Positions 27,508 to 35,755 of a stretch of DNA of 64,000 nucleotides are shown here, in pieces (positions within the stretch are counted from its first letter, which is position 1; each line of letters starts with the position of its first letter). The position numbers and the translations under genes were made by a program. Source of the DNA: JAWKOK01 sp963848115 (lineage in GTDB: Bacteria > Chloroflexota > Anaerolineae > Caldilineales > Caldilineaceae); NCBI GenBank assembly GCA_963848115.1, contig CAWKCP010000024.1, positions 310,001-374,000 on the forward strand, given 5' to 3'. The notes beneath the pieces were generated by a model. The model was not told the origin of the DNA and ran no database searches. It was given only the letters and a program-made list of their open reading frames with translations.

Positions 27508-28760
27508 TTCTGCCCGGCCTTCCGGGCGCCTGCTCGTTTTCGAATCAACTGTTCGTCCGGTTGCCAGAGTGCGAAATATCCGCTTCCCATCTGTATGACG
27601 ATGATGGCGGCCGTAAGCAACAGTCCATTGGTCTGCCAGACAAACCCGACGGCCAACAGATCCCAGCAAGCCAGTGCGATCAGCGGTATGGCAGCAAAGC
27701 GGCCCACGATTCCCCCTGCAAAGAGGAGCAGCGCTGCCGCGGAAATGCCCGACAGCACCCAGAAGAACGGGTCGGATATGCTTAGGCCGATGGATTCTGC
27801 ATACGCTGTCCACCCTGCGAACATTGGTGTTTCTCGCAGTAGGATGGAGAGTGCAGCATATGTGCCCAGCGGTCGCATAATCGCCGGGATCCACCCCTCA
27901 AGGATGCTCTTGGCCAGTGTGCGGATGTGCTGATAGCGGCTTGAGTCAGCCGGCAGGGCTCCGCTGGTCACGAGCCAGTCACGGCCAAAGCTGATCAGCA
28001 TTGGTATGGCAAAGAGTATGGCCGCCAGTGTGGTAGCCGGCGGTGTGAAGACCGGCCAGAGTACGACACTGAGGAAGCCCATCTGCAGACCGGCAATGAG
28101 CCTGCGGTCAGAACTCTGAGTGAGATCGTAGATGGTACGGCCTCGCTTGCGGAGTATCCAATGGCCGAGTAGAAAGATCTCTCGGGCGAGGCCTACAGCT
28201 AGGTACCAGATCGGCAGTTGCCCATAGCTGATGGCCAGCAGTACTGCGCCCAGCACCCCGATGACGTCGTACTCCATGTCCAGGCTTTCGCCCAACTTGG
28301 TGGCGTGGTCGGTGATGCGGGCGATGTAGCCGTCCAGGTAATCAAAAATGGCCCCGACGCTGTATAGGATTGCCGGAAGCCAGGCCAGCCATCCAGGTGG
28401 GCGGGGCGAAAAGATGAATCCGGCCAGCAGAGCGATCGCGATACCGCGCCCGATGGTCAGTGCTGTCCCGTATCCCAGCGTGGGCAGAAGGGCTGTCTCG
28501 TGCTCGCGGTGGTTGAGGGGCAGACTCTGCCAGAGCAACCAAAGCTGACGCGCCATGACGAGACCGGTAATCAGTAGCCAGCGTTGGGCAAAGCTCCGGC
28601 TCCAACCAGTCGAAAGTAGCCAGAATCCGACCATGCCTATGGCTGTGTAGAGCAATGCCACTGCTCCCCAACGCCAATGGAGGCGCGTGAGCGCTCGACG
28701 ATTCGCCGGCGTCGGCGACGTCAATCTGGACATCTGCATGCTAGAGAGGGTGTTGCTCAT
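27504..28760 (-). CDS. CDP-alcohol phosphatidyltransferase family protein
   Basis: 418 aa. The catalytic signature D-x2-D-G-x2-A-R-x8-G-x3-D-x3-D is complete in FDYLDGYIARITDHATKLGE followed by SLDMEYDVIG (about residues 140-170). It transfers a phosphoalcohol from CDP-diacylglycerol or CDP-alcohol in phospholipid synthesis. About ten hydrophobic segments make it twice the length of the usual ~200-aa enzyme; the extra C-terminal half (from about 230) is membrane-embedded and of unknown function. The ATG at 28760 has AGGTGA 8 nt upstream; a GTG at 28772 overlapping the previous stop (GTGA) is the alternative. The alcohol substrate is not determinable. Confidence 0.85.
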   Translation of the reverse strand: MSNTLSSMQMSRLTSPTPANRRALTRLHWRWGAVALLYTAIGMVGFWLLSTGWSRSFAQRWLLITGLVMARQLWLLWQSLPLNHREHETALLPTLGYGTALTIGRGIAIALLAGFIFSPRPPGWLAWLPAILYSVGAIFDYLDGYIARITDHATKLGESLDMEYDVIGVLGAVLLAISYGQLPIWYLAVGLAREIFLLGHWILRKRGRTIYDLTQSSDRRLIAGLQMGFLSVVLWPVFTPPATTLAAILFAIPMLISFGRDWLVTSGALPADSSRYQHIRTLAKSILEGWIPAIMRPLGTYAALSILLRETPMFAGWTAYAESIGLSISDPFFWVLSGISAAALLLFAGGIVGRFAAIPLIALACWDLLAVGFVWQTNGLLLTAAIIVIQMGSGYFALWQPDEQLIRKRAGARKAGQK

Positions 28761-28768
28761 TAATAGAG

Positions 28769-29512
28769 TCACCTATGCCGCTTTTCTTCTCGATTGAGGT
28801 CAGACCCTCCTAAGTGTATCAGTCTTGACGCAATGTGCCGTAAACATTCATCCAAGTTGTGTTCGATCTCCCGGTTTGGGATCCGAAGCGACTCCCATCG
28901 ATCCGGCAGGGGCGTGCGGCCGATCTCCTCTGTCTTGTGTTCATCGCTACACTCGATACCCAGATAGCCGCCACGAGCGCGCAGTGTGATGTCGAAGGGC
29001 TGTCCGTCGACGATCCGATTCTTCAGAGGGCGCAGGCGATGCTCGCGCAGGGCATGCCAGAGCTTCTCGAAGGGGTCTTCATGGTAGGTGAGATCGAGCA
29101 CGTCCTCTGCGGTGAGCAGGCGTTCGAGGGTCGTGTGAATGAAGGTGATGCGCCGGTATTTCGCCGACGGCACCGGTCTCTCCAGACGCTGAAGCGGACC
29201 GAGATCGATGCGGAAGTAGTAGCCGTCCGCCCGCGGATGATCGGCTTCCTGTGGCAGTAACTCGGCGCGGGTGGCCAGTCGATAGCGGCGTGTGGGCGCA
29301 AAGTAGGTGACGGTTTGCGCTTCGGGCGTTCCTTTGAACGCACCTGTCTGGTAGAAGGCCAGATAGTCTGCACCGATACGGCGCGGCGCCCGTTGTTGGG
29401 GAATGCGGTACCATCCTTCCGAGGCCGCACGTTGGAAATCGTTGGCGTTGTTCATGACCGCAACCAGTACCGTACGCCGGCGAGTTTCAGCATCATGGTA
29501 ATCAAGGGACAT
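28769..29512 (-). CDS. Conserved hypothetical protein, family not recognised
   Basis: 247 aa, soluble and strongly charged. The N-terminal third (VLVAVMNNANDFQRAASEG, RIGADYLAFYQTGAF, VTYFAPTRRY) looks like a PUA/EVE-type beta barrel. The C-terminal part contains LRPLKNRIVDGQPFDITLRA and YLGIECSDEHKTEE, which recall the core of small restriction-like nucleases (Asp, then Glu-Cys), but this is only a visual impression. It is followed with a 4-bp overlap or 8-bp gap by the CDP-alcohol transferase gene and preceded by FkbM on the same strand. Confidence 0.55.
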   Translation of the reverse strand: MSLDYHDAETRRRTVLVAVMNNANDFQRAASEGWYRIPQQRAPRRIGADYLAFYQTGAFKGTPEAQTVTYFAPTRRYRLATRAELLPQEADHPRADGYYFRIDLGPLQRLERPVPSAKYRRITFIHTTLERLLTAEDVLDLTYHEDPFEKLWHALREHRLRPLKNRIVDGQPFDITLRARGGYLGIECSDEHKTEEIGRTPLPDRWESLRIPNREIEHNLDECLRHIASRLIHLGGSDLNREEKRHR

Positions 29513-29555
29513 GGGGGATTCATCCTTTGAGAATAGGGTGGAAAATGGATTGAAA

Positions 29556-29633
29556 GAATGGTGAATTGTGAATGATTAGCGGCCGGCCATCGCGGGCACT
29601 GGCATTCACAGTTGAGCGTTAAGCGTTCACCAT
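29556..29633 (-). repeat. AATTG-type heptad palindrome (copy 2)
   Basis: GAATGGTGAATTGTGAATG on one side and CATTCACAGTTGAGCG plus AAGCGTTCACCAT on the other form an imperfect inverted repeat between the FkbM gene and the downstream hypothetical gene. Confidence 0.6.
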
Positions 29634-30415
29634 CAGCGATTTTCTTCATTCGCTGTCTCAGGGACGTGCCGGGCATATAGATCGCCGGAGCCGGAATCTA
29701 TGGCCAAGGATTTCAGCATCGAGACCAGATGGTTAGCATCGATCCAGGTATCTGACTGCCAACGATGATCTTCGCCCGTTGTCCAATTGTACTGGTATTG
29801 GCCAAGGCTTTCGAGACGGTTCACACAGCCGATGGCGATATCGACGGCGGCAGGAATATACTCGACAGAGAGTGCGTCCAGCGGCTGTGACAAGCCGCGC
29901 AGTACGTCAAGTTCGTAGCCTTCGACATCGATCTTGCAGAAGGTCGGAAGGCCGTATTGAGCGATCAACCGATCAAGCGTCGTGACCTCGACCGTGTGCG
30001 ACGCCTCCCACGTAACGTCGGAAAATGAGTCGTCCTGGCGCACCGCGTCGATCCATTCCTGAGACAGCGTCGTCACAGTTGGATTGGCTGCGCTAACAAA
30101 TAGAGGCAATAGCCGTTCTTCTGCTCCAACGGCGTTGTCTACCAGTTGAACATCAGGATCATCTGCATACCAACGGCCTAGAAACTGCATGCAGACGGGC
30201 TGGGGCTCAACACCGACGACACGTGCATCCAGTGCTCGCCAGGCGCGTATGCGGTTGCCCACATGTGCACCGATATCGAAACAGAGATCGCCCGGCTCGA
30301 TGAACTGGCGATAGAAGCGAACCAACTGGCGGTGTCGCCAGGGAATGCCGTGGTAGATCAGGAGAGAGCGCAGTAGGCCGCGCTGTTCGGCGAATCGTTT
30401 GGTCAAGGGTTTCAT
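29633..30415 (-). CDS. FkbM family methyltransferase
   Basis: 260 aa from Met at 30415 (frame open to 30481 through a repeat; the shorter start fits the family better). SAM-dependent methyltransferase fold: LCFDIGAHVGNRIRAW is the SAM-binding motif I, RVVGVEPQPVCM motif II, and TFCKIDVEGYELDVLRG the FkbM signature. FkbM enzymes O-methylate natural products or glycan sugars. The substrate is unknown; neighbouring lipid and surface genes make a cell-envelope substrate plausible. Confidence 0.85.
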   Translation of the reverse strand: MKPLTKRFAEQRGLLRSLLIYHGIPWRHRQLVRFYRQFIEPGDLCFDIGAHVGNRIRAWRALDARVVGVEPQPVCMQFLGRWYADDPDVQLVDNAVGAEERLLPLFVSAANPTVTTLSQEWIDAVRQDDSFSDVTWEASHTVEVTTLDRLIAQYGLPTFCKIDVEGYELDVLRGLSQPLDALSVEYIPAAVDIAIGCVNRLESLGQYQYNWTTGEDHRWQSDTWIDANHLVSMLKSLAIDSGSGDLYARHVPETANEENR

Positions 30416-30487
30416 GGGGAAACTATACTGTATGGCGTGGGTTTCGGGCAAGAGGCGGCAAATGAATTGTCCATTGACCACTTTCGA

Positions 30488-30534
30488 CGTTCAATTGTCA
30501 ATGCGAGTGTCGCGCATGCATTGACAATTGAACG
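30488..30534. repeat. AATTG-type palindrome (copy 3)
   Basis: 17 bases (CGTTCAATTGTCAATGC, 30488-30504) are the exact reverse complement of 30518-30534 around a 13-nt loop. Flanking bases on the right continue the pattern (GACAATTCACAATTGATC). Lies in the divergent gap between fkbM and the MFS gene. Confidence 0.75.
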
Positions 30535-30661
30535 CTGACAATTCACAATTGATCATTTGTCACTCATCCACAGGGCACGATTTGACGACTCCGATACATG
30601 GCGCTAGCCTACATCTATACAAGTTCCCGTCCATCGGCATATTCTGAAGGGGTACCATAAA

Positions 30662-31952
30662 ATGACGACGCAGTCTGCTGATCTCCAACCAATGTCACCT
30701 GATCCTGTTGAATTGGAGCCGGCTGTACTAGATCCGATAGCGCCAAATCCGATGGCGCCGGCCACTGAGGGCCTCGCTACGGCCGCGTCCGACACCACAT
30801 TTCACACCGATCAAGTGGCAACGATTGCAGGCGCCCACTTCATCCATGATTCCTTCTCGGCATTCCTGGCTCCACTCCTACCATTGATTCAGGATACGTT
30901 GAGCACCAACTATGCCATGACCGGATCGTTGACCATTTTTACCCAGTTGCCAAGCCTGCTCAACCCTTTCATCGGCTATTTGGCGGATCGCATCAGCCTG
31001 CGTTATTTCGTGATTTTGGCGCCGGGCGTCACCGCCACGATGATGACGATGATTGGCTTTGCACCCAACTACTTCACGCTGGCGCTGCTCCTACTGACTG
31101 TCGGCGTCAGCATTGCCGCCTTCCATGCTCCTGCTCCGGCCATGACGGCTCGCGTTTCCGGCAATCGTGTCGGCACGGGCATGAGCATCTTCATGGCTAG
31201 CGGTGAACTGGGACGTACCGTTGGGCCGCTTGTGGCGGTGACGGGGGTGGCCTGGTGGGGGCTGGATGGAATCTGGCGACTGGCCGCCATCGGCTGGATC
31301 ACATCTGCCGTGCTCTACTGGCGACTACACACCGTGGCCGCGCGGCCACGCGGCGAAGGACAGGGCACGCTCAAAGCTATGATGCCCCAGGCCAAGCGTG
31401 TCTTTCCGGCCATCACCTGGATCATCTTCCCCAAGGTCTTTCTGGCCGTCGCCATCACAACCTATCTCCCTATTTTCATGCGCGATGAACTGGGTACAAG
31501 CCTCTGGTTGGCCGCGGCCTCGTTGACCATTCTTGAGGCGGCAGGCGTGGTCGGCGCACTCTTCACAGGTACGCTGAGCGATTCCTACGGACGCAAGCGC
31601 GTGCTTGTGATCTTGCTCGCAGCCGCTCCAGATCATTTTGCTGATCTTCCTCTTTGGACCGTACTGGCTGATTGTTCCATCGCTCATTGGATTGGGACTA
31701 GCCGCTATCTCGACGACGCCGGTCATGCTGGCGGTTGTCCAAGATCAATTTCCCGACAACCGTGCCACGGCCAACGGGATCTTCATGTTCCTGAATTTCC
31801 TGACCCGCTCCATTGCCATCCTCTTCGTCGGCATGGTCGCCGATCGCATTGGCCTGACCGCTGCCTTCATGATCGGCGGCGGACTGGCGCTGTTGAGCAT
31901 CCCTGGCGTTGCCATGCTGCCCGATACGGCGGAGACGGCGGAGACGCCATAG
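30662..31952 (+). pseudogene. MFS transporter interrupted by a frameshift
   Basis: The first frame (30662 to about 31625) encodes an acidic N-terminus and about nine membrane segments of an MFS carrier, with YLADRISLRYFVIL (motif A) and GTLSDSYGRKRVLVILLAAAP. After AAAP the frame turns into non-membrane sequence. The remaining segments continue one base on, in another frame up to 31952: IILLIFLFGPYWLIVPSL, TPVMLAVVQDQFPDNRATANGI, GMVADRIGLTAAFMIGGG. Together they restore a full 12-segment protein of about 430 aa. A single-base indel near 31620-31630 explains it. Either a recent mutation or a sequencing error; no slippery heptamer is visible. Confidence 0.8.
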
Positions 31953-32007
31953 GTGTTCATGAAGTGTGACGGGTATTGTGGGAGAAATCGATTGTGGAAG
32001 GAACAGT

Positions 32008-32466
32008 ATGACGGATCCAACGACACATGATGTCATTCGACCGATTGCCATCTGCCTCTTTCGCAACGGCAGCCACATTCTGGTCTGTGATCTCCACGAC
32101 CCGTCCGGAAATCGGCATTTCTATCGGCCGATGGGGGGTGGCATTGAGTTTGGAGAGACCAGTTTGGAAGCCCTGCAACGTGAGGTGCGTGAGGAACTCG
32201 GGGCTGAGATTACCGCGCCGACCCTTCTGGGAACGCTGGAGAACATCTTTCTCTATGACGGCCGGCGCGGGCACGAGGTCGTCTTTGTCTACGACGCTCG
32301 ATTGGTCGACGAAAGCCTCTATCGAAGACCTCGCTTTCAAGGGGTCGAGGATAACGGACTCCCCTTTGATCTCTGTTGGCTGGATATCAGCACATTGGGG
32401 CCGGACTCGCCACCGCTCTACCCTGATGGGTTGCTTGATCTGTTGGAAATTCGGCTTGGCGATTGA
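32008..32466 (+). CDS. Nudix hydrolase
   Basis: 152 aa. Complete Nudix box GGGIEFGETSLEALQREVRE-ELG (G-x5-E-x7-R-E-x2-E-E-x-G). Nudix enzymes cleave nucleoside diphosphates linked to another moiety; the substrate here is unknown. FYRPMGGG before the box and VFVYDARLVDE after it resemble the ADP-ribose/general housekeeping group. The ATG at 32008 has GGAAGGAA upstream; the longer frame from 31966 is discounted. The next gene starts 31 bp downstream. Confidence 0.92.
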   Translation: MTDPTTHDVIRPIAICLFRNGSHILVCDLHDPSGNRHFYRPMGGGIEFGETSLEALQREVREELGAEITAPTLLGTLENIFLYDGRRGHEVVFVYDARLVDESLYRRPRFQGVEDNGLPFDLCWLDISTLGPDSPPLYPDGLLDLLEIRLGD

Positions 32467-32497
32467 ACCGTATACGGAAAACATGGATCATTGAGTG

Positions 32498-33280
32498 ATG
32501 GACGAAAACTACACCATCTTGCCCTTTCCGAGGTCGCGACAGGTTGTTGTTGATGCAGGGCGTCTCGGAGTAGGACGCCCCTTGATCTTCGGTCTTCTCG
32601 AATTCGATGTGACACGGGCGCGAACGTACATCCGGGAACACAAGGCCACAACCGGTGAAACGCTCTCCTTCACCGCTTTCATTGTCACCTGTCTGGCCCA
32701 AGCCATCGCCCTGGACCCGTCAGTCCAGGCCTATCGGGACTGGCGCAACCGGCTCATCATCTTCCATGACGTTGATGTCGTGACCATGATCGAGGCTGAG
32801 CAAAACGGCGTGGCCATTCCCCACATCATCCGCAACGCCAATCGCAAGTCTTTTCGCCAGATCCACGATGAAATCCGGACGATTCAGTTCTCGCCGGCCC
32901 GGAGTCCTCAACGAGGCAAACTGGCCAGGCTGGGCGAGTGGGCGCCCTGGTTTCTGCGCAGACCGTTCTACTGGGCCATTCGTAAGAACCCGACTTGGTT
33001 CAAACGCAATGCGGGCACCGTCATCGTGACATCTGTCGGCATGTTTGGCCAAGGCGCGGGCTGGGGACTTGGCTTCCTGCCCATGCACACGCTGGGCATC
33101 ACTATCGGCGGCATGGCCGAACGGCCGGCGTTGGAAAACGGGCAGCTGGTTACTCGAGACTACCTGTCGATTACCATCACGACCGATCACGATATCGTCG
33201 ACGGTGCACCTGCTGCCCGATTCGCGCAGCGGTTCAAAGAGTTGGTCGAACAGGGATATGGGCTGCCTGAACCGGAGTAG
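32498..33280 (+). CDS. Stand-alone 2-oxoacid dehydrogenase E2-type acyltransferase core
   Basis: 260 aa. It consists only of the catalytic (CAT-like) domain of dihydrolipoamide acyltransferases: LSFTAFIVTCLAQAIALDP, DVDVVTMIEAEQNGVAIPHIIRNA, GTVIVTSVGMFG and the C-terminal active-site motif DHDIVDGAPAARF with the His-x3-Asp-Gly pair. There is no lipoyl or subunit-binding domain, and no E1/E3 genes nearby, so it cannot be a normal complex component. About 40 residues (RSPQRGKLARLGEWAPWFLRRPFY) form an insertion typical of this orphan subgroup. Likely a CoA-dependent acyltransferase with a free acceptor (inference). Followed by a terminator. Confidence 0.83.
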   Translation: MDENYTILPFPRSRQVVVDAGRLGVGRPLIFGLLEFDVTRARTYIREHKATTGETLSFTAFIVTCLAQAIALDPSVQAYRDWRNRLIIFHDVDVVTMIEAEQNGVAIPHIIRNANRKSFRQIHDEIRTIQFSPARSPQRGKLARLGEWAPWFLRRPFYWAIRKNPTWFKRNAGTVIVTSVGMFGQGAGWGLGFLPMHTLGITIGGMAERPALENGQLVTRDYLSITITTDHDIVDGAPAARFAQRFKELVEQGYGLPEPE

Positions 33281-33296
33281 AAGCGGCTCAACGCTC

Positions 33297-33315
33297 AGCG
33301 CCTGAGGGCGCTTTT
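33297..33315 (+). terminator. Intrinsic terminator
   Basis: 6-bp GC stem AGCGCC/GGCGCT with a TGAG tetraloop, followed by TTTTC, 17 bp after the acyltransferase stop. Confidence 0.65.
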
Positions 33316-33394
33316 CGTTGCTAGCGGCGGGTTTCAACCCTGCCGAAAGAAGATCGCCCTCTGGAATCTAGACGCAATTGCCCTGTTGGCAGGC

Positions 33395-34615
33395 CTACTT
33401 GACCTTCTGGAACGTGACCTCATATGACCAGTGGGCTCTGTAGAATGGGGGCTCACAGCGGACATCCGGTGTTGGACAGATGGAGAGCTCCTCCTCTAGT
33501 GGTCCCAGCTTGCCGATGATGTCGGGGATGTGTGGCCACACAGTGTCCATCTGATTGGAAATCTGGCTGGACACATCACCGCTGTTGTCCGAGGCGACAT
33601 AAAGCTTGAACTTTTCTCCGAACATCTCAAACTCGGCGCGACCAGGGCCTTTTGTGCCGGTGACAATGGCAATCTTGTTGTTGACCGCGTCCTTGACCAT
33701 CGCGCCATCGATGCCGTTTCCGTTTGCGTCAATCACGTTCACGAAGATCATGTGCTGGCCACCGTTGTTGAAGATGCCGCCATTGTTGTCGTCATAGCCA
33801 CGGACCCGGTAGTCGACGATCTGGTACTGGGCGCGGGGATCGAAATTGCCCGCGGTCCCGCTGTGCGACAGGGGGACCCCCGGCGTGAGCGCTTCCCCCT
33901 CCACGGCAGGAGCTTCGGCCTGAGGCGCCTCTGCTGGCGCTTCCTCAACTACTTCAGCCACTGCGGGATCAGCCGCAGGTTGGGCTTCGGCGACGGGTGA
34001 TTCTACCGGTGCTTCAGGAATATCGGTGGCGACGGCAACGCTTTCGGCGTTCTCGACCTCAGCCAGCGAACCGAAGATCCAGCCGGGCTGCTCGGCAAAG
34101 CAGCAGACTTGCCACCAGTCGCCGACTTCGTTGCGTCCGGTCAGGGTGAATTCCTCGCCACCGTTGGCCGTACCGATCTGAGGATAGTTGGTGCCTGGTC
34201 CACTGCGTACATTGATGATCTCAGAACTGACGGTGAGCATCGGTTCGCTTGGCGCCTCCGTCGGTGTAGGCGCTTCCGTCACGGCCTCTGCTGTAGCCGC
34301 GGCGTCAGTTGGCGTTGGTAGCAGGATCGCACTATCTTGGGCCGGCTGGTCGCCAGTCTCTCCCTGCGGATCTGCCTCATCGCTGGACGAGACCGTGGCA
34401 GTTTCATCGGATGTCGGTTCGGGGACCGGTTCTTCGGTTGGCGCCGGCTCTGGCGGCAGATCGGCGGCACTCTCCGCGGACGCGGGCGTCGGCGTGAAGG
34501 TCGGCACCGGTGGAATGGTTGGCGTCGGCTCCGCGCCGCTAAAGCGCGAGCCGCAGCCTGCAAAAAAAATCAGCACGATGCCGAAAAGAGCTATGTGAAC
34601 GAATCGTTGTCTCAT
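33395..34615 (-). CDS. SH3b-domain lipoprotein
   Basis: 406 aa from the ATG at 34615. The frame is open to 34801, but this start gives a clear lipoprotein signal: MRQRFVHIALFGIVLIFFAGC with the lipobox Cys at residue 21. A long Ala/Pro/Glu/Thr-rich linker (about 25-125) follows, then an SH3b domain (about 130-200, core NVRSGPGTNYPQIG), a second Ala/Glu/Pro linker and a C-terminal ~150-residue domain (QYQIVDYRVRGYDDNNGG...FVNVIDANGNGIDGAMVKD) with a beta-sandwich, Ig-like look and two Cys near the end. A membrane-anchored binding protein is inferred. The SH3b core resembles that of the PA14 protein at 2626. Confidence 0.82.
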   Translation of the reverse strand: MRQRFVHIALFGIVLIFFAGCGSRFSGAEPTPTIPPVPTFTPTPASAESAADLPPEPAPTEEPVPEPTSDETATVSSSDEADPQGETGDQPAQDSAILLPTPTDAAATAEAVTEAPTPTEAPSEPMLTVSSEIINVRSGPGTNYPQIGTANGGEEFTLTGRNEVGDWWQVCCFAEQPGWIFGSLAEVENAESVAVATDIPEAPVESPVAEAQPAADPAVAEVVEEAPAEAPQAEAPAVEGEALTPGVPLSHSGTAGNFDPRAQYQIVDYRVRGYDDNNGGIFNNGGQHMIFVNVIDANGNGIDGAMVKDAVNNKIAIVTGTKGPGRAEFEMFGEKFKLYVASDNSGDVSSQISNQMDTVWPHIPDIIGKLGPLEEELSICPTPDVRCEPPFYRAHWSYEVTFQKVK

Positions 34616-34843
34616 GCGGTACAATCCAGTCAAGAATACCCGTAGGGACGACTTCAGTCGTCCAAATTGGCAGGCCAAAAGTGACGATAGACTGCCCAGC
34701 GTCCATCTGTCACAGACGTCGAGCGTGACCGATTGTAGCAGTTTTTTGGGGAGTTGGCACGTTCGGCCGGTGGGAATGAGAATTGCTGGAACGTTCTTCA
34801 ACGCTCATAGGCGGACCCCACGAAACGAAGACTGGAGCGCTAG

Positions 34844-35563
34844 GTGGCCGAAAAACATGCTTGCCCGATGTGTGGCACAGGCGGGGCCAATCAGTACCAC
34901 CAAGATCGAAGACGGACCTTCTACCAGTGCGCCCAGTGCAAACTGGTCTTTGTCTCACCCGATCAGTTTCTCTCTTCGGAGGCAGAAAAGGCGGAGTATG
35001 ATCTGCATCGCAACTCGCCGGACGACGCCGACTATCGACGCTTTCTGAGCCGAGCCTACTTGCCAATGCAGGCTCGCTTAGATCCTCGCAGCAGCGGACT
35101 CGACTTTGGTTCCGGACCCGGTCCAACGCTCTCTGTGATGTTTGCTGAATCTGGACATCACATGTCCATCTACGATCCCTTCTACGCTGATGATCCTGTC
35201 GTCTTTGACCGAACCTACGATTTCATCACTGCCACCGAGGTTGTCGAACATCTGCATCACCCCAAGGTCGAGTTGGATCGACTTTGGCGATGTCTGCGCC
35301 CGGGTGGGCTGCTGGGCATCATGACGAAGCTGGTGATCGACCGGGAGGCGTTTTCTACTTGGCACTACAAGAATGACATGACCCACGTCTGCTTCTATTC
35401 CGAGGCAACATTCAGGTGGCTAGCGCAGCGTTGGAATGCGGAAATGGAGTTTGTGGACAAGGATGTTGTGATCTTCACAAAGTCGGTAGATCCGGCTAGC
35501 AGCCGGACAAGTTCCAAGCTTTCCCTGAATCCGTCTGGAAGGCGATATTTGTCACGCTGGTAG
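34844..35563 (+). CDS. Zinc-ribbon SAM-dependent methyltransferase
   Basis: 239 aa, GTG start. An N-terminal zinc ribbon (CPMCG ... CAQCK, residues 7-35) precedes a class I methyltransferase domain: SGLDFGSGPGPTLSVM is motif I, and YDFITATEVVEHLHHP and LRPGGLLGIMTKL are motifs II-III. Such zinc-ribbon methyltransferases are often involved in sugar or tRNA modification; the substrate is unknown. The last ~25 residues (DPASSRTSSKLSLNPSG) are low complexity and may be an extension caused by loss of the original stop. A bidirectional hairpin follows at 35678. Confidence 0.87.
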   Translation: MAEKHACPMCGTGGANQYHQDRRRTFYQCAQCKLVFVSPDQFLSSEAEKAEYDLHRNSPDDADYRRFLSRAYLPMQARLDPRSSGLDFGSGPGPTLSVMFAESGHHMSIYDPFYADDPVVFDRTYDFITATEVVEHLHHPKVELDRLWRCLRPGGLLGIMTKLVIDREAFSTWHYKNDMTHVCFYSEATFRWLAQRWNAEMEFVDKDVVIFTKSVDPASSRTSSKLSLNPSGRRYLSRW

Positions 35564-35677
35564 CGTGACCTACTGAATATCGAGCCGGTCTTTCAAACCG
35601 TCGTTTCTATTATTAGGCGAGCAGTTTCGTTCTCCATCCCATCACTAATGTGATAACGCTGCCGTTTGGGCCGGCGA

Positions 35678-35710
35678 AGAAGTCAGGCTTTCTCAAAAAG
35701 CCTGACTTCT
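35678..35710. terminator. 14-bp hairpin between convergent genes
   Basis: AGAAGTCAGGCTTT (35678-35691) is the exact complement of 35697-35710 around CTCAA. It lies between the methyltransferase gene and the convergent membrane-protein gene; the AT-rich stem end serves both directions. Confidence 0.75.
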
Positions 35711-35755
35711 GGGTCTCACCAATCATGACGCGGCTCTTATCGTCGCATCTGCTTA

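Noticed and set aside
31600..31650. Programmed +1 frameshift in the MFS gene
   Set aside because: No slippery codon followed by a stop or rare codon at the junction; a plain indel is simpler.
34616..34801. N-terminal extension of the SH3b lipoprotein
   Set aside because: The extension has no conserved features and would bury the lipoprotein signal starting at 34615.
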